This document shows positions 11,859 through 23,700 of a stretch of 64,000 nt of DNA, in pieces (the first letter of the stretch is position 1; every line of letters begins with the position of its first letter). Location: assembly GCF_022605165.1 (NCBI RefSeq), contig NC_063073.1, forward strand, positions 1,240,001 to 1,304,000, read 5' to 3'. The translations under genes and the position numbers were made by a program. This DNA is from Purpureocillium takamizusanense. Lineage: Eukaryota; Ascomycota; Sordariomycetes; Hypocreales; Ophiocordycipitaceae. The notes beneath the pieces were generated by a model. The model was given only the letters and a program-made list of their open reading frames with translations, had not been told where the DNA came from and did no database searches.

Positions 11859-14242
11859 ATGTCTGCGGCGTTGAGCAAGCGCCAGCAGGCGCGCAACGAG
11901 AAGCAGCTTCAGGAGCTAGTACACAGCGTGCGCGGCAATAACCAATGCGCCGACTGCCACGCCCCCAACCCAGGTTCGTGATATCGCTCACCCCTCGCCT
12001 CGCACCACATTCGATAGTTTTCGCTTACTCTTTGTGCTCGCAGCATGGGCATCATGGAGCGTACGTTGTCTCCTCCTGTCTCCTCCTGTCCCCGCCACGA
12101 TTCGCCGGTCACACGAGCGACGGCCGGTGGTCCCGACGAAACTGCCAACTAACCACGGTTCCTGCAGCTGGGCGTCTTTCTTTGTATGCGGTGCGCCTCC
12201 CTCCACCGGAAGCTTGGCACGCACATTTCCAAAGTCAAGTCGTTAAGCATGGACAGCTGGTCCAACGAGCAGGTCGATGTGAGTTCCGCAACCCCTCCTC
12301 CGTACCGATCGTGTGTGACTACATAGCAAACTGACCGTCGCGGCAGAACATGCGCAAAGTCGGCAACACCGTGTCCAACCAGATCTACAATCCCGATAAT
12401 AAGAAGCCCCCGGTGCCTGTCGATGCCGACGAAGCCGACTCGGCCATGGAGCGATTTATACGTCAAAAGTACATGCACAACGTCGCCAGCGACTCCACAA
12501 AGCCACGAAGCCAGCGCTCCGATGAAGGTACACCCCCACCACTACCACCCAAGAACTCGACAAAATTCGGGTTCAGGTCGGCAGCGTCCATATTTCCGCT
12601 GTCGTCGCGGGCGAAGAAGGAAGCCAAGGTGGCAGCTCTGGCCGAAGCAACACACAGTGCCTCGTACGAGCACCAAATGGCCAACAAGCCATCCAAGGTC
12701 TTCGGTGCGACGTTGGACTACAGTGGCCCCAACGATTCCGAAAAGAAGCTGGTAAAACTCCAAGACATGGGGTTCCAGGACAGTCAACGCAACGCGATCA
12801 TCCTGAAAGGGGTGAATGGCAACTTGGACCGGGCTGTCGAGGCTCTTGTACGGCTGGGCGAGGGCAGTGGAACGTCACCAACCCCACCAACGGCTCCTCC
12901 ACGAGAGAATTCCCTCCGGACGTCGAGGTCTTTGACGCCTTTAACGTCCAAAAATAGCGGACTGGGCGCGGGTCTCGTGGTTCCACAGACGTCGACGCAA
13001 GACCGGCCGACAACGGCCTCAACGACCTCGAACTCGACCAATCCGTTTGACATGCTCACGCCCGCCCAGCCGCAGACAGCGCAGTCAACGGGAACCCTGC
13101 ACAACAAGAACCCGTACGGAAACACACGGTTGGCAGCGAATAATCCCTTCGGTCAGCCCTCACCGCCGTTGGATGCTGTCAGCCAAGCTTTCCAAGGCCT
13201 GTCAGTATCTCAGCAGCCGCAGAGCCTGTTCCCTCACCGCACGGGAGACGTGGGACGACAGGCCGTCCAGCAGGTCACTGTGTCGCAACAGTTCATGTCT
13301 CCTTCGGCGCCGTCGAGCCCTTCAAACTATCAGCACATGAACTTTCAGAGCAGCATGACGTATCCGCAGCCGATGCTGCACCCGCAGCAGCAGACTTTGC
13401 AAACGGGTTACAACCCCTTCTTCTCGCAGCCCTCAAGCCCGACAGCAGCGGTGTCTCAGCAGAGCGTGTCAGGCGGCACGGGCCAGTTGCAAGGCGGCCT
13501 TGCAAGTAACCCATTTGCGCGGTCTCCAACTCGGATAGCGTCACCCTCTCTGGGGCAGATTCCAGAACAAACCCAGACGACATTTCTCACAGCCTCGCCA
13601 CAGCCGCTGCCTACGAACACGAACCCCTTCTTCGTCAATGCGGCTCAACCGCCGCAGCAACAAGGGAGTCCCAACCCCTTCGGGCAGCAAATGAACGGGC
13701 AGCAGGCGTACGGACAGCAGGCATACGGACAGCAGGCGTACGGACAGCAGGCGTACGGACAGCAGGTATATGGGCAGCAGGCATACGGACAACAGACGTA
13801 TGGGCAGCAGGCGTACGGGCAGGCATCATTCGTGCAGCAGCAGCAGCAGCCACAGACGCAGTATCAACCACAACGGCAAGACAAGGCGTCGATCATGGCA
13901 TTGTACGGGCAGCCGTACCAGATGCCCCAGAGGGCTGCGACATCGGATGCAAACGCACCGGCGCACCCCGCCACGATACCCGAGGACCGGGCGGTGTATA
14001 CACAGTCGGCCGCCGCTCCGCCGCTGCCTACGTCCGTGCCGGCGCGAAGTGCTTCGCTCCCGGTAGCCGGAGGCACCAACCCTTTTATGAGCAACGGTGC
14101 GGCCCCTGCTGCACCAGATCCTTTTTTTACGTCGAGCCGGCATATTAGCAGGGAGAGCATGAACCTGGGCATGGACATGGCATGGACCAACGGCCGGCAT
14201 AGCCCCGACGCATTTGCAAGCCTGAGCGCTCGACATGTATGA
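11859..14242 (+). CDS. GTS1: ArfGAP with UBA domain, NPF motifs and Gln-rich repeats, Gts1-like, 712 aa
   Basis: Exons are 11859-11973, 12044-12060, 12168-12278 and 12347-14242, all in phase, giving 712 residues. Residues about 27-50 form the ArfGAP zinc finger, C-x2-C-x16-C-x2-C, followed four residues later by the arginine finger in [13 protein letters not shown] domain lies at about 212-252. The tail holds seven NPF tripeptides, ligands for EH-domain endocytic proteins, and eight tandem GQQAY-like repeats from about residue 530. ArfGAPs stimulate GTP hydrolysis by Arf proteins in vesicle traffic. ArfGAP, UBA and a Gln-rich tail in that order match yeast Gts1, so that name is likely but not certain; Age2-type is the alternative. 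The second exon is only 17 bases and splits the zinc finger. The start is the first ATG in frame after a pyrimidine-rich leader. Confidence 0.88.
13697..13816 (+). repeat. eight 15-base coding tandem repeats (GQQAY)
   Basis: Eight head-to-tail 15-base units, each close to GGACAGCAGGCGTAC, encode [10 protein letters not shown] or GQQTY. A ninth partial unit follows. Most differences between units are in third codon positions, so the protein repeat is kept while the DNA drifts. Confidence 0.95.
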
Positions 14243-15609
14243 TGGAATGTTACGGACGGCCACGAAGATGGTAAATTCGTGTAATTGCATCGCGTAGCTG
14301 GTAATGTATGATACCTCCAAAGTCGAAGTCGCGTTGCACGACAGCTCCGTTGACCGTCGGGGCTTGTGTGCACATATCTTGGCAACACGGCTGTCACGAC
14401 AGTGTAGTGCGGTCACACACAACCTACCTGTTTGCTCGATATGCATAGACGCCGGCCGGCAGGCTGGGCAGCCGAGCTCCCCACGCCTGGATCGGAGATG
14501 CGTGCCTGCGGTGAGACGCTGGCGTTTTGTCGTTTACGTGTGAGGGTAAGAGAGCCACCGTGTATCATGTTGCACTGACTGCAACTGTAAATGTAACTGT
14601 AACTGCGAAGTATAGCGCCACATGATGCTGACAGCTGTTGTTCTCGGCGACACGGCAGCGAGGACGGAGCGCAGCATGACGGCAACCGAGCAATGCATGT
14701 CCCGGCAGGGATTGGGTAAGTGACCGGGAGAGCGGCCTGGGTGAACGACCGCGACTGGGCCCGTTCCCGCATGTCTCCAACAAGTCAATGCCAAACTGCC
14801 GATGCGCTCCTAGAGGCTTTCGGATGGGGTCAGCGGTGCCGTCGCACGGCGCCCCGGGGCCCCGCCTGCCAGACGTGAGGACGTCCATCCATAGGTTTGC
14901 GCCTTTACGCCCGACAGGGACGGGCCAACAGCGGCGGCCTCGAGCGTTTCTTGGAGGAGCGCCTCTCGCGCCTCTCGCTTGGCGCACGAGGGGGAAACGA
15001 GGCCGGGCGAAAGACAGTGCAAGTGTGGGCGTCTCGGACTGTGCGGCAGAGCGCCAGATCGCGGACGACGGAGTGGCCCCCGGGGTGCGCCCGGTGGTGG
15101 CGCATACAGTGCGTCAGGCCGCCCGTTGGCATTGCTGGCACTGGTGGCGTGCTTGGCAACCCCCAAGGCCCCCGCTTCCTCCGCCGCACCCGGGCAAGCG
15201 TCGCCACTTATTGGGTGTGACTCTCCTCTCCTACGAAGTCCCCGTGTCTCAGCTGACTTGGTAGGTCTGAGCCGTTTTCTTTCCCTTCCCACCGCCTTCG
15301 TCGCCTACCACTCACGCCAGTTTCCTCCCTCGCACCTCACTATCGTCAATCGCACACGCTGCCCGCACATAAGAAGCCCGCTTCGCGCACTCCTCACCCG
15401 TTTCCGACCTCGGCTCCGACGCTCAATCAGCAACAGCTCTGTACCGCTGCGTTCCAGAAAAATAAAAAACTTCTCTCGCGCCCTCGCCAAACACGCATCC
15501 CGTTCACGCCTGTTCGCCGTCGCCTACTTCTCCACTTCGAGCCGTCGCCACCCCCGTCCGTCCTCGACAAATTCCTTTTCAAGACAGCAACCGTGGAACA
15601 TCGATAACA
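14243..15609. other. spacer and antizyme leader
   Basis: There is no convincing gene. Overlapping chance frames occur on both strands around 14788-15292. From about 15265 to 15600 the plus strand is pyrimidine-rich and is probably the antizyme leader. Confidence 0.55.
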
Positions 15610-16580
15610 ATGGCGCCCCTGAGTAACCAGAATTTTAATTGTAGTAGTAACTATGGCGAGGACGTAGCCTCCAAGGTCAACGTCCTTGCCTCCTGCTACA
15701 TTGTCGACTCGGCCGCCCACCTCAAGGGCCTCCACTACTGCACTACGGGGGTTGCAGGTATGCCGCGCCGCCTCTACGCGGACCGTCTCGGTCTCGTTGA
15801 GCCAAATTGCTAACTTGCTCGCAGGGGCGGAGTGGTATTCCTGAGGTCCCTACCTCAGGACTCCCCTCCCCACCAACAAGCCCCCCCCTCGCCGCGCTGA
15901 CCTCGTCCAACGAGCTCGCCCTCTTGCCCAAGAACAACGGCGGCAAGAAGCGCGACAATCCGGGCCGCCGCCCGGGGCGACGAGGGGGGGCAGCACTCGC
16001 GATCAGGGAAGAATGTGAGAGATTCTTTTGCGAGCCCATGAAGACCGTGTTCCGAGGTGAGAGGAACCTGTCGATGTATGGCTCCGGCCTGTCAGGTGCT
16101 TATATGCAAACGCCGCCGCCAGAGGACCGCATCGCGGACGCCCTCCAGCGCCAGACCGCCGATCTCGCCGCCCGCGGGTTCGAGATCGACGCCTGGATGG
16201 AGGTCTGGGACTATGCTGGCGGCGCGAGCTTCCGCGCCTTTGTTGCGGACGACGGCAAGGAGAAGTCTTTGTTCGTCTTCTTCGACGTTGAAGGTGCCAT
16301 GGGGCGAGACCTCAAGAAAGCGTCAGTCACACCATGACCTCCATAGCGATCCTTGTCACTGACGTCGTGTAGCCTCATGGCTCTCATTGAGCTCGCCGAC
16401 GGCCCCTTGGACTGTGCACACCTCGTCACCTGCATCGACCGCCGCATGCCCGCTGACGAGGCACTCGCGCTTTCCAAGAGCCTGCAGTGGGTCGGCTTCG
16501 AAATGACCACACTCGACCACTGGGCTGGCGACCTAGATGTCACCAGCAAGAAATGGGTATTCATGGGCATGGAGCTGTAA
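15610..16580 (+). CDS. OAZ1: ornithine decarboxylase antizyme, made by +1 ribosomal frameshift, about 283 aa
   Basis: Exons are 15610-15757, 15825-16321 and 16373-16580. The first frame gives 55 codons (start MAPLSNQNF) and ends WYS followed by TGA at 15842-15844. The second frame starts one base later at GAG 15843 and runs 228 codons to TAA. It contains antizyme-family blocks: SLFVFFDVEGAM, LMALIELAD, LQWVGFEMTTLDHW. The shift site is TCC TGA, the same as in animal and fission-yeast antizymes. Antizyme binds ornithine decarboxylase, blocks it and sends it to the proteasome without ubiquitin. Polyamines raise the frameshift rate, so the gene is a feedback sensor. The intron ends GTATGC/GCAG and GTCAGT/TAG join in phase. 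The choice of first ATG is the least certain point. This is a working gene, not a frameshift error. Confidence 0.93.
15839..15859 (+). promoter_or_regulatory. programmed +1 frameshift site with overlapping hairpin
   Basis: TCC (15839-15841) is followed by the zero-frame stop TGA (15842-15844). A perfect 7-bp inverted repeat, CCTGAGG at 15840-15846 and CCTCAGG at 15853-15859, flanks a six-base loop. The slippery codon and stop lie in the left arm, so a ribosome at the site would melt this stem. Its role, if any, would be before arrival or in stop-codon context. Confidence 0.85.
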
Positions 16581-17071
16581 GATTGCTCGCTGTTGTCCGT
16601 CTCCAATCGCTTCATCTCTGTACTGCGCGCAAAAAGGCGAGGCGTTTGAAAGCTTTGAGAGAGATATGCTCGTTTTCTCCTCTTCTCTTTTTTTGTGCAA
16701 TGCCAGGCTCTGTATCAGTGGCACCAGATTTTTAACGGCGATTAATGCTCTTTTTCTTCTGGATCACAGGACAGTCTGGCGTTTTGATTTTCTGCTCCGC
16801 TTGCGTATTCTTTTCACTTCCATCACCATTGTGCATCAGTCGACGGGGCGCTCTGCTCCCCTGAAGTCACTGGCGTTGGCAGTCATTGCCTGGTAGTCAT
16901 AGTCTAGGCTCGGGGCAAGACAAAGGTATTATCATGGACGGCAGTTGCACCATGCGGCAGTCACTTGCGATCGCTTCAGGAGAAAGTAGTCAAGAAATTG
17001 AGGATATCCGTCGATGGTAATGAGAACATCTTCCAAATGTGACTGCCCGGCTCCTCCCCATCTACTAACTT
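16581..17071. other. convergent spacer between antizyme and HIS7
   Basis: The two 3' untranslated regions meet here. Apart from T-rich stretches near 16670-16810, I see nothing distinctive. Confidence 0.6.
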
Positions 17072-18824
17072 TTAAGTCGTGGTATCCAAATCGCTCTCGA
17101 ACTGTCGTACAAGCAGCCCCTTTTCCTTCAAGTGGTCCTTGACCTGCTTGACCGTGTACTCTCCGCGGTGGAACATGCCCGCACCGAGCGCGGCGTCCGT
17201 CGTCGTCTTGTCAAACACCTCCTCGAAGTGGCCTGGGTTGCCGGCTCCGCTAGAGGCGATGACGGGGATCTTGACGGCGGCCTTGACCTGGTTGATGAGC
17301 TCAAGGTCGAAGCCGCTGTTGGAGCCGTCCTTGTCGATGCAGTTGAGGAGCAGCTCGCCGCAGCCCATGGCCTCGACAGCCTGCGCGAGCTCGACGACGT
17401 CCATGTCGCGCGTCTCTCGGCCTCCTTTGATGGTGCAGGCGTACCAGCAATACGCCTCGCCCTTGGGCCCGGGGAAGCGCGTCTCGACAACGCTGTGGCG
17501 CGTGGCATCGAGTTTGGGGACGTAGACGCGTTTGGGGTCGATGCTGACGACGACGGCCTGGTTGCCGTAGGCGCGCGAGATCTGCTCGATGGCTGTGTTG
17601 CCGAAGAGCTTACGACCCAGCGAGTAGTACTCCTCGGCGGCGATGACGGCGTCGGAGCCGATGGAGACTTTGTCGGCGCCCGACTTGAAGTACATGGTGG
17701 CGATCTCGAGCGCCGAGACCTTGGTGCCGTCCGTGTCGACCGTGTCGCGGATGCCGCCGCCGATGGTCAGGGGCACGAAGACGGTCTGCGACGTCTGGCG
17801 GAGGACCTCGAGCATGGGCAGGTCGGCGACGGGGCAGTCGCGGAACGACGTGATGTTGAGGAAGGTGACCTCGTCGGCGCCGTCCTCGTAGTAGCGCTTG
17901 GCCATCTCGACGGGCTTGCCCAGGTTGCGGACGTTGCGGTCGTCCGACTTTTCGCGGACGTCATACTGGTCGCCCTTGGTCACGACGAGGTCACCCTGGT
18001 CGTTGGTCCGCACGTCGAGGCAGGCAATGACACGGCGGGTGAGGCCGTCCCTGAAGTCTGGCGTCGAGCCGCCGTCCAGTGTCGTGCCGTCGACGGCCTT
18101 GCCCAGCGAGGCGACGCCGCTACCGGTCAAAAAGGCACGGAGGGTCCGCAGGCCGGCCACTCCGGACTTTTCGGGGTGAAACTGCGTGGCGTAGATATTA
18201 CCCTTGGCGACGGCGCCGACAAACGTCTCGGAGCCGTACGTGCCGGTCGCGACGGTCCAGCCCTGCGACTCGAGCCCGCCCTTGACGTACGGCAGCTTGT
18301 ACGAGTGGACGTAGTAGTACTTGGACTCTGGCGACAGGCCATACATGGGCAGCCCGCCCGTGTTGGCGCTGTTCCAGCCGATGTGAGGGACCGACTTGGC
18401 CGAGTCATCGAAGCGGTCGAGCGAGCCCTTGATGACTCCGAGACCGGGCACGTCGGGGTCCTCAACGGAGCCCTCAAACAGCGCCTGCAGGCCGACGCAG
18501 ACACCCATAAACGGCTTGCCATCTTCAATGTGTTTCCTGATGGCCGGGAGGTAGCCCGCCTGCGAGAGCTGCGACAGACAGTGGCCGAAGTGGCCGACAC
18601 CGGGCAGGATCAGTTTCTGCAGGGTAAGTCAGCAGAATGACCAAGGGCGCTTGCTCATCTTGTGTGCAAGTGCGACGGTTTTCTTTGAGGAATCGACGAA
18701 CCTCTGCCCTGGGGACATCCTCTGGCGACCGGACCCAGTCTACCTGATAGCCGAGCTTCTCGATGGCGTTGACCAGACTCCTGATGTTGCCGGCGACATA
18801 GTCCAGCAAGTGAACGGTGGGCAT
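17072..18824 (-). CDS. HIS7: imidazole glycerol phosphate synthase (HisH-HisF fusion), 555 aa
   Basis: Exons on the minus strand are 18824-18702 and 18616-17072, joined in phase 0 to give 555 residues, close to the 552 of yeast His7. The N-terminal half is a class I glutamine amidotransferase with nucleophile Cys81 in GVCVGLQ and the His188/Glu190 pair in QFHPEK. The C-terminal half is the HisF cyclase barrel, with the catalytic aspartates in IACLDV (about 242) and VSIDPKRV, and the phosphate loop IASSGAG. The enzyme makes imidazole glycerol phosphate and AICAR from PRFAR and glutamine, the fifth step of histidine synthesis. The start [13 protein letters not shown] is the family N-terminus. 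A perfect TGAGTCA site lies 176 bases upstream of the ATG. The gene is head to head with the TFIIIC subunit gene. Confidence 0.97.
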
Positions 18825-19425
18825 CTTTGCCCTGACCCGTTCTGGGAACGCCGGGGACGCGGTGGTGGTGCAAATGTAGTCGGGAGAAACGGGCCAAATA
18901 CCGGCCAGCAGACAAGCAGTATCCTGAAGAAGGGTTGAGGCGTTTCGGGGTGTATAACACAGACGCTGAACAGAAGGCGAGCGACGGTTAAGGATCAAGT
19001 GAGTCAAGAAATGCAGCTGCCCTGCGCCTTGAATTGCGTAGCGCTGCCGGCCAGATCCAGATAGTGGAGGGGTCCAATGGCGGGGCTTACGCCCAGCGCA
19101 ATACCCTCCCTATCGATAAGGGCCCTTGCGCTAGGCCGTTCTCGCTTCGCCCAATTGGTGCGACTTCTTCCAAGCTCGCCGCTGCAAAGTCACAAACGCG
19201 CTCATCAGCGCGTCTGCTACCTCAAGCTATCCCTTGCCTACGTTGATCCTAGTTCAGCTGTCTTCCTGGAGGCACAGCAGGAAATACCTACTCCAATCGT
19301 AGGTGTCTCATGCCTCTCAGAATGAGGGGAGCGGAAAGCCACCGGGGCATTTCATTGAGAAGGTCCACGATGCACCGTCCAAGCCTGCTACTGACATCGT
19401 CTCTGGTCTGAGCACATCCTTCAAA
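18825..19425. promoter_or_regulatory. shared upstream region of HIS7 and the TFIIIC subunit gene
   Basis: Six hundred bases separate the two divergent start codons. The region holds a general-amino-acid-control site (19000-19006) nearer to HIS7. No other element stands out. Confidence 0.6.
19000..19006. promoter_or_regulatory. Gcn4/CPC-1-type binding site TGAGTCA
   Basis: TGAGTCA is a perfect match to TGA(C/G)TCA, bound by Gcn4 in yeast and CPC-1 in Neurospora under amino-acid starvation. It lies 176 bases upstream of the HIS7 start, where such sites work. One 7-mer can occur by chance, so the call rests on its position next to a histidine gene. Confidence 0.65.
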
Positions 19426-20787
19426 ATGGCGTTACCACACTCGACCATCGACTCTACGGCAAAGCGCATCTTCACACCAGACGAACCGGGCGCCCTCAGC
19501 CTTGACGAGGTGCTCAAACAAGTCGCCCAGGATGACGAGGATGAATGGGAGTACGAGTATTCTACCACCGAAACGGAGGTTGTCGCCCTCGAGACTCGCG
19601 TATGTTCAGAGCTGAAAGGCTGATGATACCTTATGCAGACGTATTACCTCGCACTTGACCTGTCGTATCCAGAGTTCAAGGAGCGCACCGCCAAAGTAGC
19701 CCACCACAGCCGCGGTGGCTACTATAAGAATTGGCTGGACCAGACCGCAGCGGGGCCCAGCGTTCAAATCACGCGAGACAGGTCGAATAAGGACCATGGC
19801 CTTGGTGATGGCGACAGTGACGACGAAGCCGGGCGAGGAAACGACGGTGAAGATGATGATAATGACGACGGCGACAACGTCGTCGATGACGAAGTGCCTG
19901 TGGATCCCCAACTCACGGCTGCCAAGGGCAAAGGTGTAGACGCTGGGGACCACGCGCCTGAAACTCCCAAACCATCCGACAGACAGGAAAGCAAAGATCG
20001 TGACGCCGCTGCAGAAGTGGTCGCCGGAGACGACAGCATCCAGATCCTCGATCTGCATTCCCGCAACCCGGTCATCTCATACCGGGGGCGGGTGTTTGAA
20101 GGTGAGTGGGCAGAAGTCATCGGAACCGAAACCATCCTGGCGAAGCACGACAAGTCCGATCCGTTGCCAGCCCTCAGAAATCTGCCCGAGGATATTGACA
20201 TCCTCGGGGCGTGTTCGTCGAGAATCATGACAACCGAGAAGGTACCAAAACCCAAGGTTCCCGAGGAAGACACCCTCGCCGCGATCCGCGAGGAGTGGAA
20301 TATCAGGATCCCACCGGGCAAGGACAAATCAGGCGAACGGGCGCACCAGATCCGCTTCCTGGAGAATCTGATCGCCCTCAAGAAGAAAAGAGGTGATGCG
20401 GACCAGGTCACTGTCTACGCGGTGGACGGAGAAGGCAAGGACTGGAATGACAGGAAGGGACCCGACTACAAGCCGAGAAACCGGAAAAAGCCGGTCAAGA
20501 CTGAGGGTGAGGCCCAAGCGGACGACCAAGGCCAACAGACAGCAAAGAGACACAGACGACCAGCCGGCCCCGAGAGCCGACGGGCCAGGGCAAGCCGCCG
20601 GGGTCGAGCTGGTAGACGAGGTACGGCAGACTTACGTAGTGCGCCTGGGTTATCGACGCCTACCCCGAACCATTGGGATAGCTTACGGCAGCCATCGGGC
20701 GGGGCGGATGTGGAAGAGCAAGAAGGTGAGGGCGCGGAAGACGACTACGACGAGACGGGAGATATGCCGATGACCGGGTACGATTGA
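19426..20787 (+). CDS. TFIIIC subunit with triple-barrel domain (tau55/Tfc7, GTF3C6 type), about 433 aa
   Basis: Exon 1 is 19426-19578 and exon 2 is 19639-20787, giving 433 residues. A later donor at 19600 (GTATGT) would add seven residues but leave an intron of only 39 bases, so I prefer the first. The block WEYEYSTTETE, then TYYLALDLS, an acidic linker, and later IQILDLHSRNPVISYRG and FEGEWAEVIGTETIL is the triple-barrel domain of the small TFIIIC subunits. TFIIIC binds the internal promoters of tRNA genes and recruits TFIIIB for RNA polymerase III. The C-terminal third is charged and probably disordered. The acidic insert of about 30 residues splits the domain. Confidence is good for the family and moderate for the exact splice site. 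Confidence 0.82.
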
Positions 20788-23700
20788 TATTCTATCTGCA
20801 ACAAGCAAACGCCGGCAATACTGTGCATGCATGGCGGAGCACTAGCATGAGAGTTTGTCGGAAGCAAGTCGTGCGTTCGGAACGGGCTTTCACGCCCGAC
20901 AAGTTACGTACCAATAATCGATCATGGCGTCCTCGTTTGAGCTACGAAGTACGCAGCACCGTTTCGCACCGTTTGTTGGGCTCCTGATGACGGAGTATGG
21001 CGCGACAAGCACGTGCAGTCCAACCCACGGATACTTGGCAGGACACGGCAGTTGGCGAGAACAGTGGTCGTTGGCTGCGACATGAGCCGCAGGGCGACCA
21101 GGGCGACAGGGCGTCCCGGGACCAGGGCATGAGACCGGAAGTTGAACGAGTGCAGCGAGTCGACGACGCGGCGGACGCTGCGTGGGCTCACGCATCTGCA
21201 TCTGACCAGGCGGGCGGCTCAGATGACCCGCCTCCTCGAATCATTGGGCCACGCGGCCGGCGTCTGCATCGCAATGTGGCCAAGGTGAACAGCGGCCCGG
21301 CCCCCGCGAAGCTTGCATGACTGGGCCAGGACAATTCTTTGTGCTGTACGGCCAGAACAAGGCGAAAGCAGAATTCTGGCGGTCAGGATGTCTCTCACGG
21401 TCCGGTGATGCCCTCACGTTGCGCAATGTGTGGACGAGCAGACTCTACAGCGAGTGCCGGACGGCCGTTTGGCGATAGGCGAGGTGGACCAGCCTTGCAG
21501 ATCGAGGTGGTGTCAAGAAATGGACGCTTGGCCATTCGGCGTCGCCATGTGGCATGCAAGACGACGATGGTTCGCCCGGCGGCGCGCACGGGGACGGCAG
21601 ACGGGGGAGGGTTTGGGCTCGTCGGAGAGACCTTGGTTTGGGATCGCTGGGTCGATGCAGCGGGCTCTCTTGTACTGGGGACTTGGGCTTATCAAAGGGA
21701 GTACCACGATGAAGCTCGGAAGCATTGTATTTCTTAATGTCAAATCCAGGCGACGTCGAGCCTGCTGCATGGCCTGGCTTGACTCTGTTGATGCATTCTG
21801 GTCTGGCGGTTGCCCCCGCCGTTAGAGCTGCAGCGCGCTTCCAGGCTGGAACTCGAATGCTGCGGACCCTAAAATAAAGAAGTCACTAACTACTGCACAA
21901 ACAACCACCCACCGCCCCAAAGAGCTGCCGCTACTGCTGCACAGAAGACGGGCCGGCAGTCCAAGATTCCAAAGACACCAGGTGTCTTCCGAGCACGAAA
22001 GCAGTCAGCACTCCATGTCCACTTGTCGGAGTCCGAAGTAAGTCCCGGCGTCGCGCAAGGCGCATCGCACAAAGGACGCAGGCCCACAAGCACACAGGCG
22101 TGGCTTTCAACCTACAGTACTAATGTGACGAACACAAACCACGACAGGGCGTTGGGGATCAGCAGCCGAGAAGGACCAGAGGGACGGACGTGCGGACGTT
22201 CCCGCCGCCCCCCGTGACCGAGACGCAAGTAAACCGAAGCATTTGAACTGCGAACTTGGCCCGCCCGTGCAAAGCAGACGAGGTGTAGCACGTCTGACAA
22301 CGATACCAACTCGTTCGAAGTACTGCAAGCAGGCAAACAGAGTCAGCCGGCAACCACTGCTGGGGAGCGGGGGCGGGCAGGGCCAACAAGGGTGCCATGC
22401 CGCAAGCCACGCTGGCCGACGTCAGCCAATCCACTGCGGGGGTGCCAAATCCGCCTGCTGGCACTTGGGGGACGAACAGAGAAAGGGTGTCTGATGATGG
22501 GGGGAGGCCAGGCGGCACCACAGTTTTGGGTTGGAGGGGCGGCGGCGGCTGCATGACTCGAGTCTCCGTGTTTTGTTTTTTGCTTGGTTCCGTGCGCGCC
22601 GTCGTGCGCCCGTGGGCATGAATGGCAGTGTTGTATGTACATGGGCTATTCAATTGGGGTCCTGTGTTGGTCTGTTGGCACGATGATACCCCGCGATGTA
22701 GCAAGCAGTCGACGGATGACAAGCAAGCAAAGGGCGGCTTCTTCCCGCGAGCTTTGTCCGACTTATGCTCCGGCTGACGCGGGCTGCGCAGCTAAAAGTC
22801 GTTTCGTAAGCCAGCGGGAAAGTTGCTACGTACTGCTACTAATAATGTGCATATACCTGCTTGGCGCCTCCTCAGACGCGCATGTGTCGCTGCAGGTCCG
22901 GGGCTGGATGATGGCCGCCGCCGCCGCTCTCTGCACCGCCAAAGGAGCCCTGGGAGCGGACGGGTCGCTGGCCGGTTTCCTGTTTGGGCCAACGCGGGCC
23001 CGTCCGGGCGGTGGAACACCCACCTCAGGCCGCGGTGGTGCTGGGTCGCAGCGAGTTAGCGGGCGCCCTAGAACGGGGATCCAGGCGCATCGCCCGTCCA
23101 GAAGGGGATCCATGGATGCCGCCAGTGCTGATGACGGGGAGGGGGAGAGATGGAGGGAGGGGGACCCTAGAGGAAAATATGGCCCCCGGGCGCTGCGTGG
23201 TTGACCACGCTAGGGTTGGCTGCCAGTTCTGGGCTGAGCCGGGCTGGGCTACGTACCACCCGGGTGACACGGCAAAGGGGGGGGGGGGCTACTCACTGGC
23301 ACTGTTGAGGCGCTGCGTTGCGTTGCGACTCATGTAATGAATGGGCATGGAATGTACGGAGTACGAAGTACCTCGATACCCTCCGAGATCTTTCGTGGTG
23401 CACGGTGGGCGGGCAGTGTGTGACATCAATCGACGGAGCCAGTGGCGGGGCATCTGGCCGGCTCAGTACCGCACGCAAGGTACCTCGCTTGTCCGGCGGG
23501 GCCGCGTACCACCCCTGGTACCGGTACATCCGGGCCAGACCCTGACTGGCCGGCTTGGCCTGACATGCCTGGTCTGGCAGTCTCCGTTGCCGCAGCCCTA
23601 GTAACGTTAGCAGGTCCCCTTCCCTTGCCTTCCTCTTCCCTCCTCTCACCGGACATCAAACCGCTTCTCGACTTGCGCGTCTGGGCCGGACTCCTTTCTT

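Noticed and set aside
15758..15845. Frame break in the antizyme gene as a sequencing error or pseudogene lesion
   Set aside because: The break occurs exactly at TCC-TGA, the known programmed +1 site of antizymes, and both flanking frames are intact.
17132..18640. 502-codon plus-strand frame opposite HIS7
   Set aside because: It is the mirror of the HIS7 coding strand. GC-rich codons ending in G or C keep the antisense frame free of stops. It shows no domain of its own.
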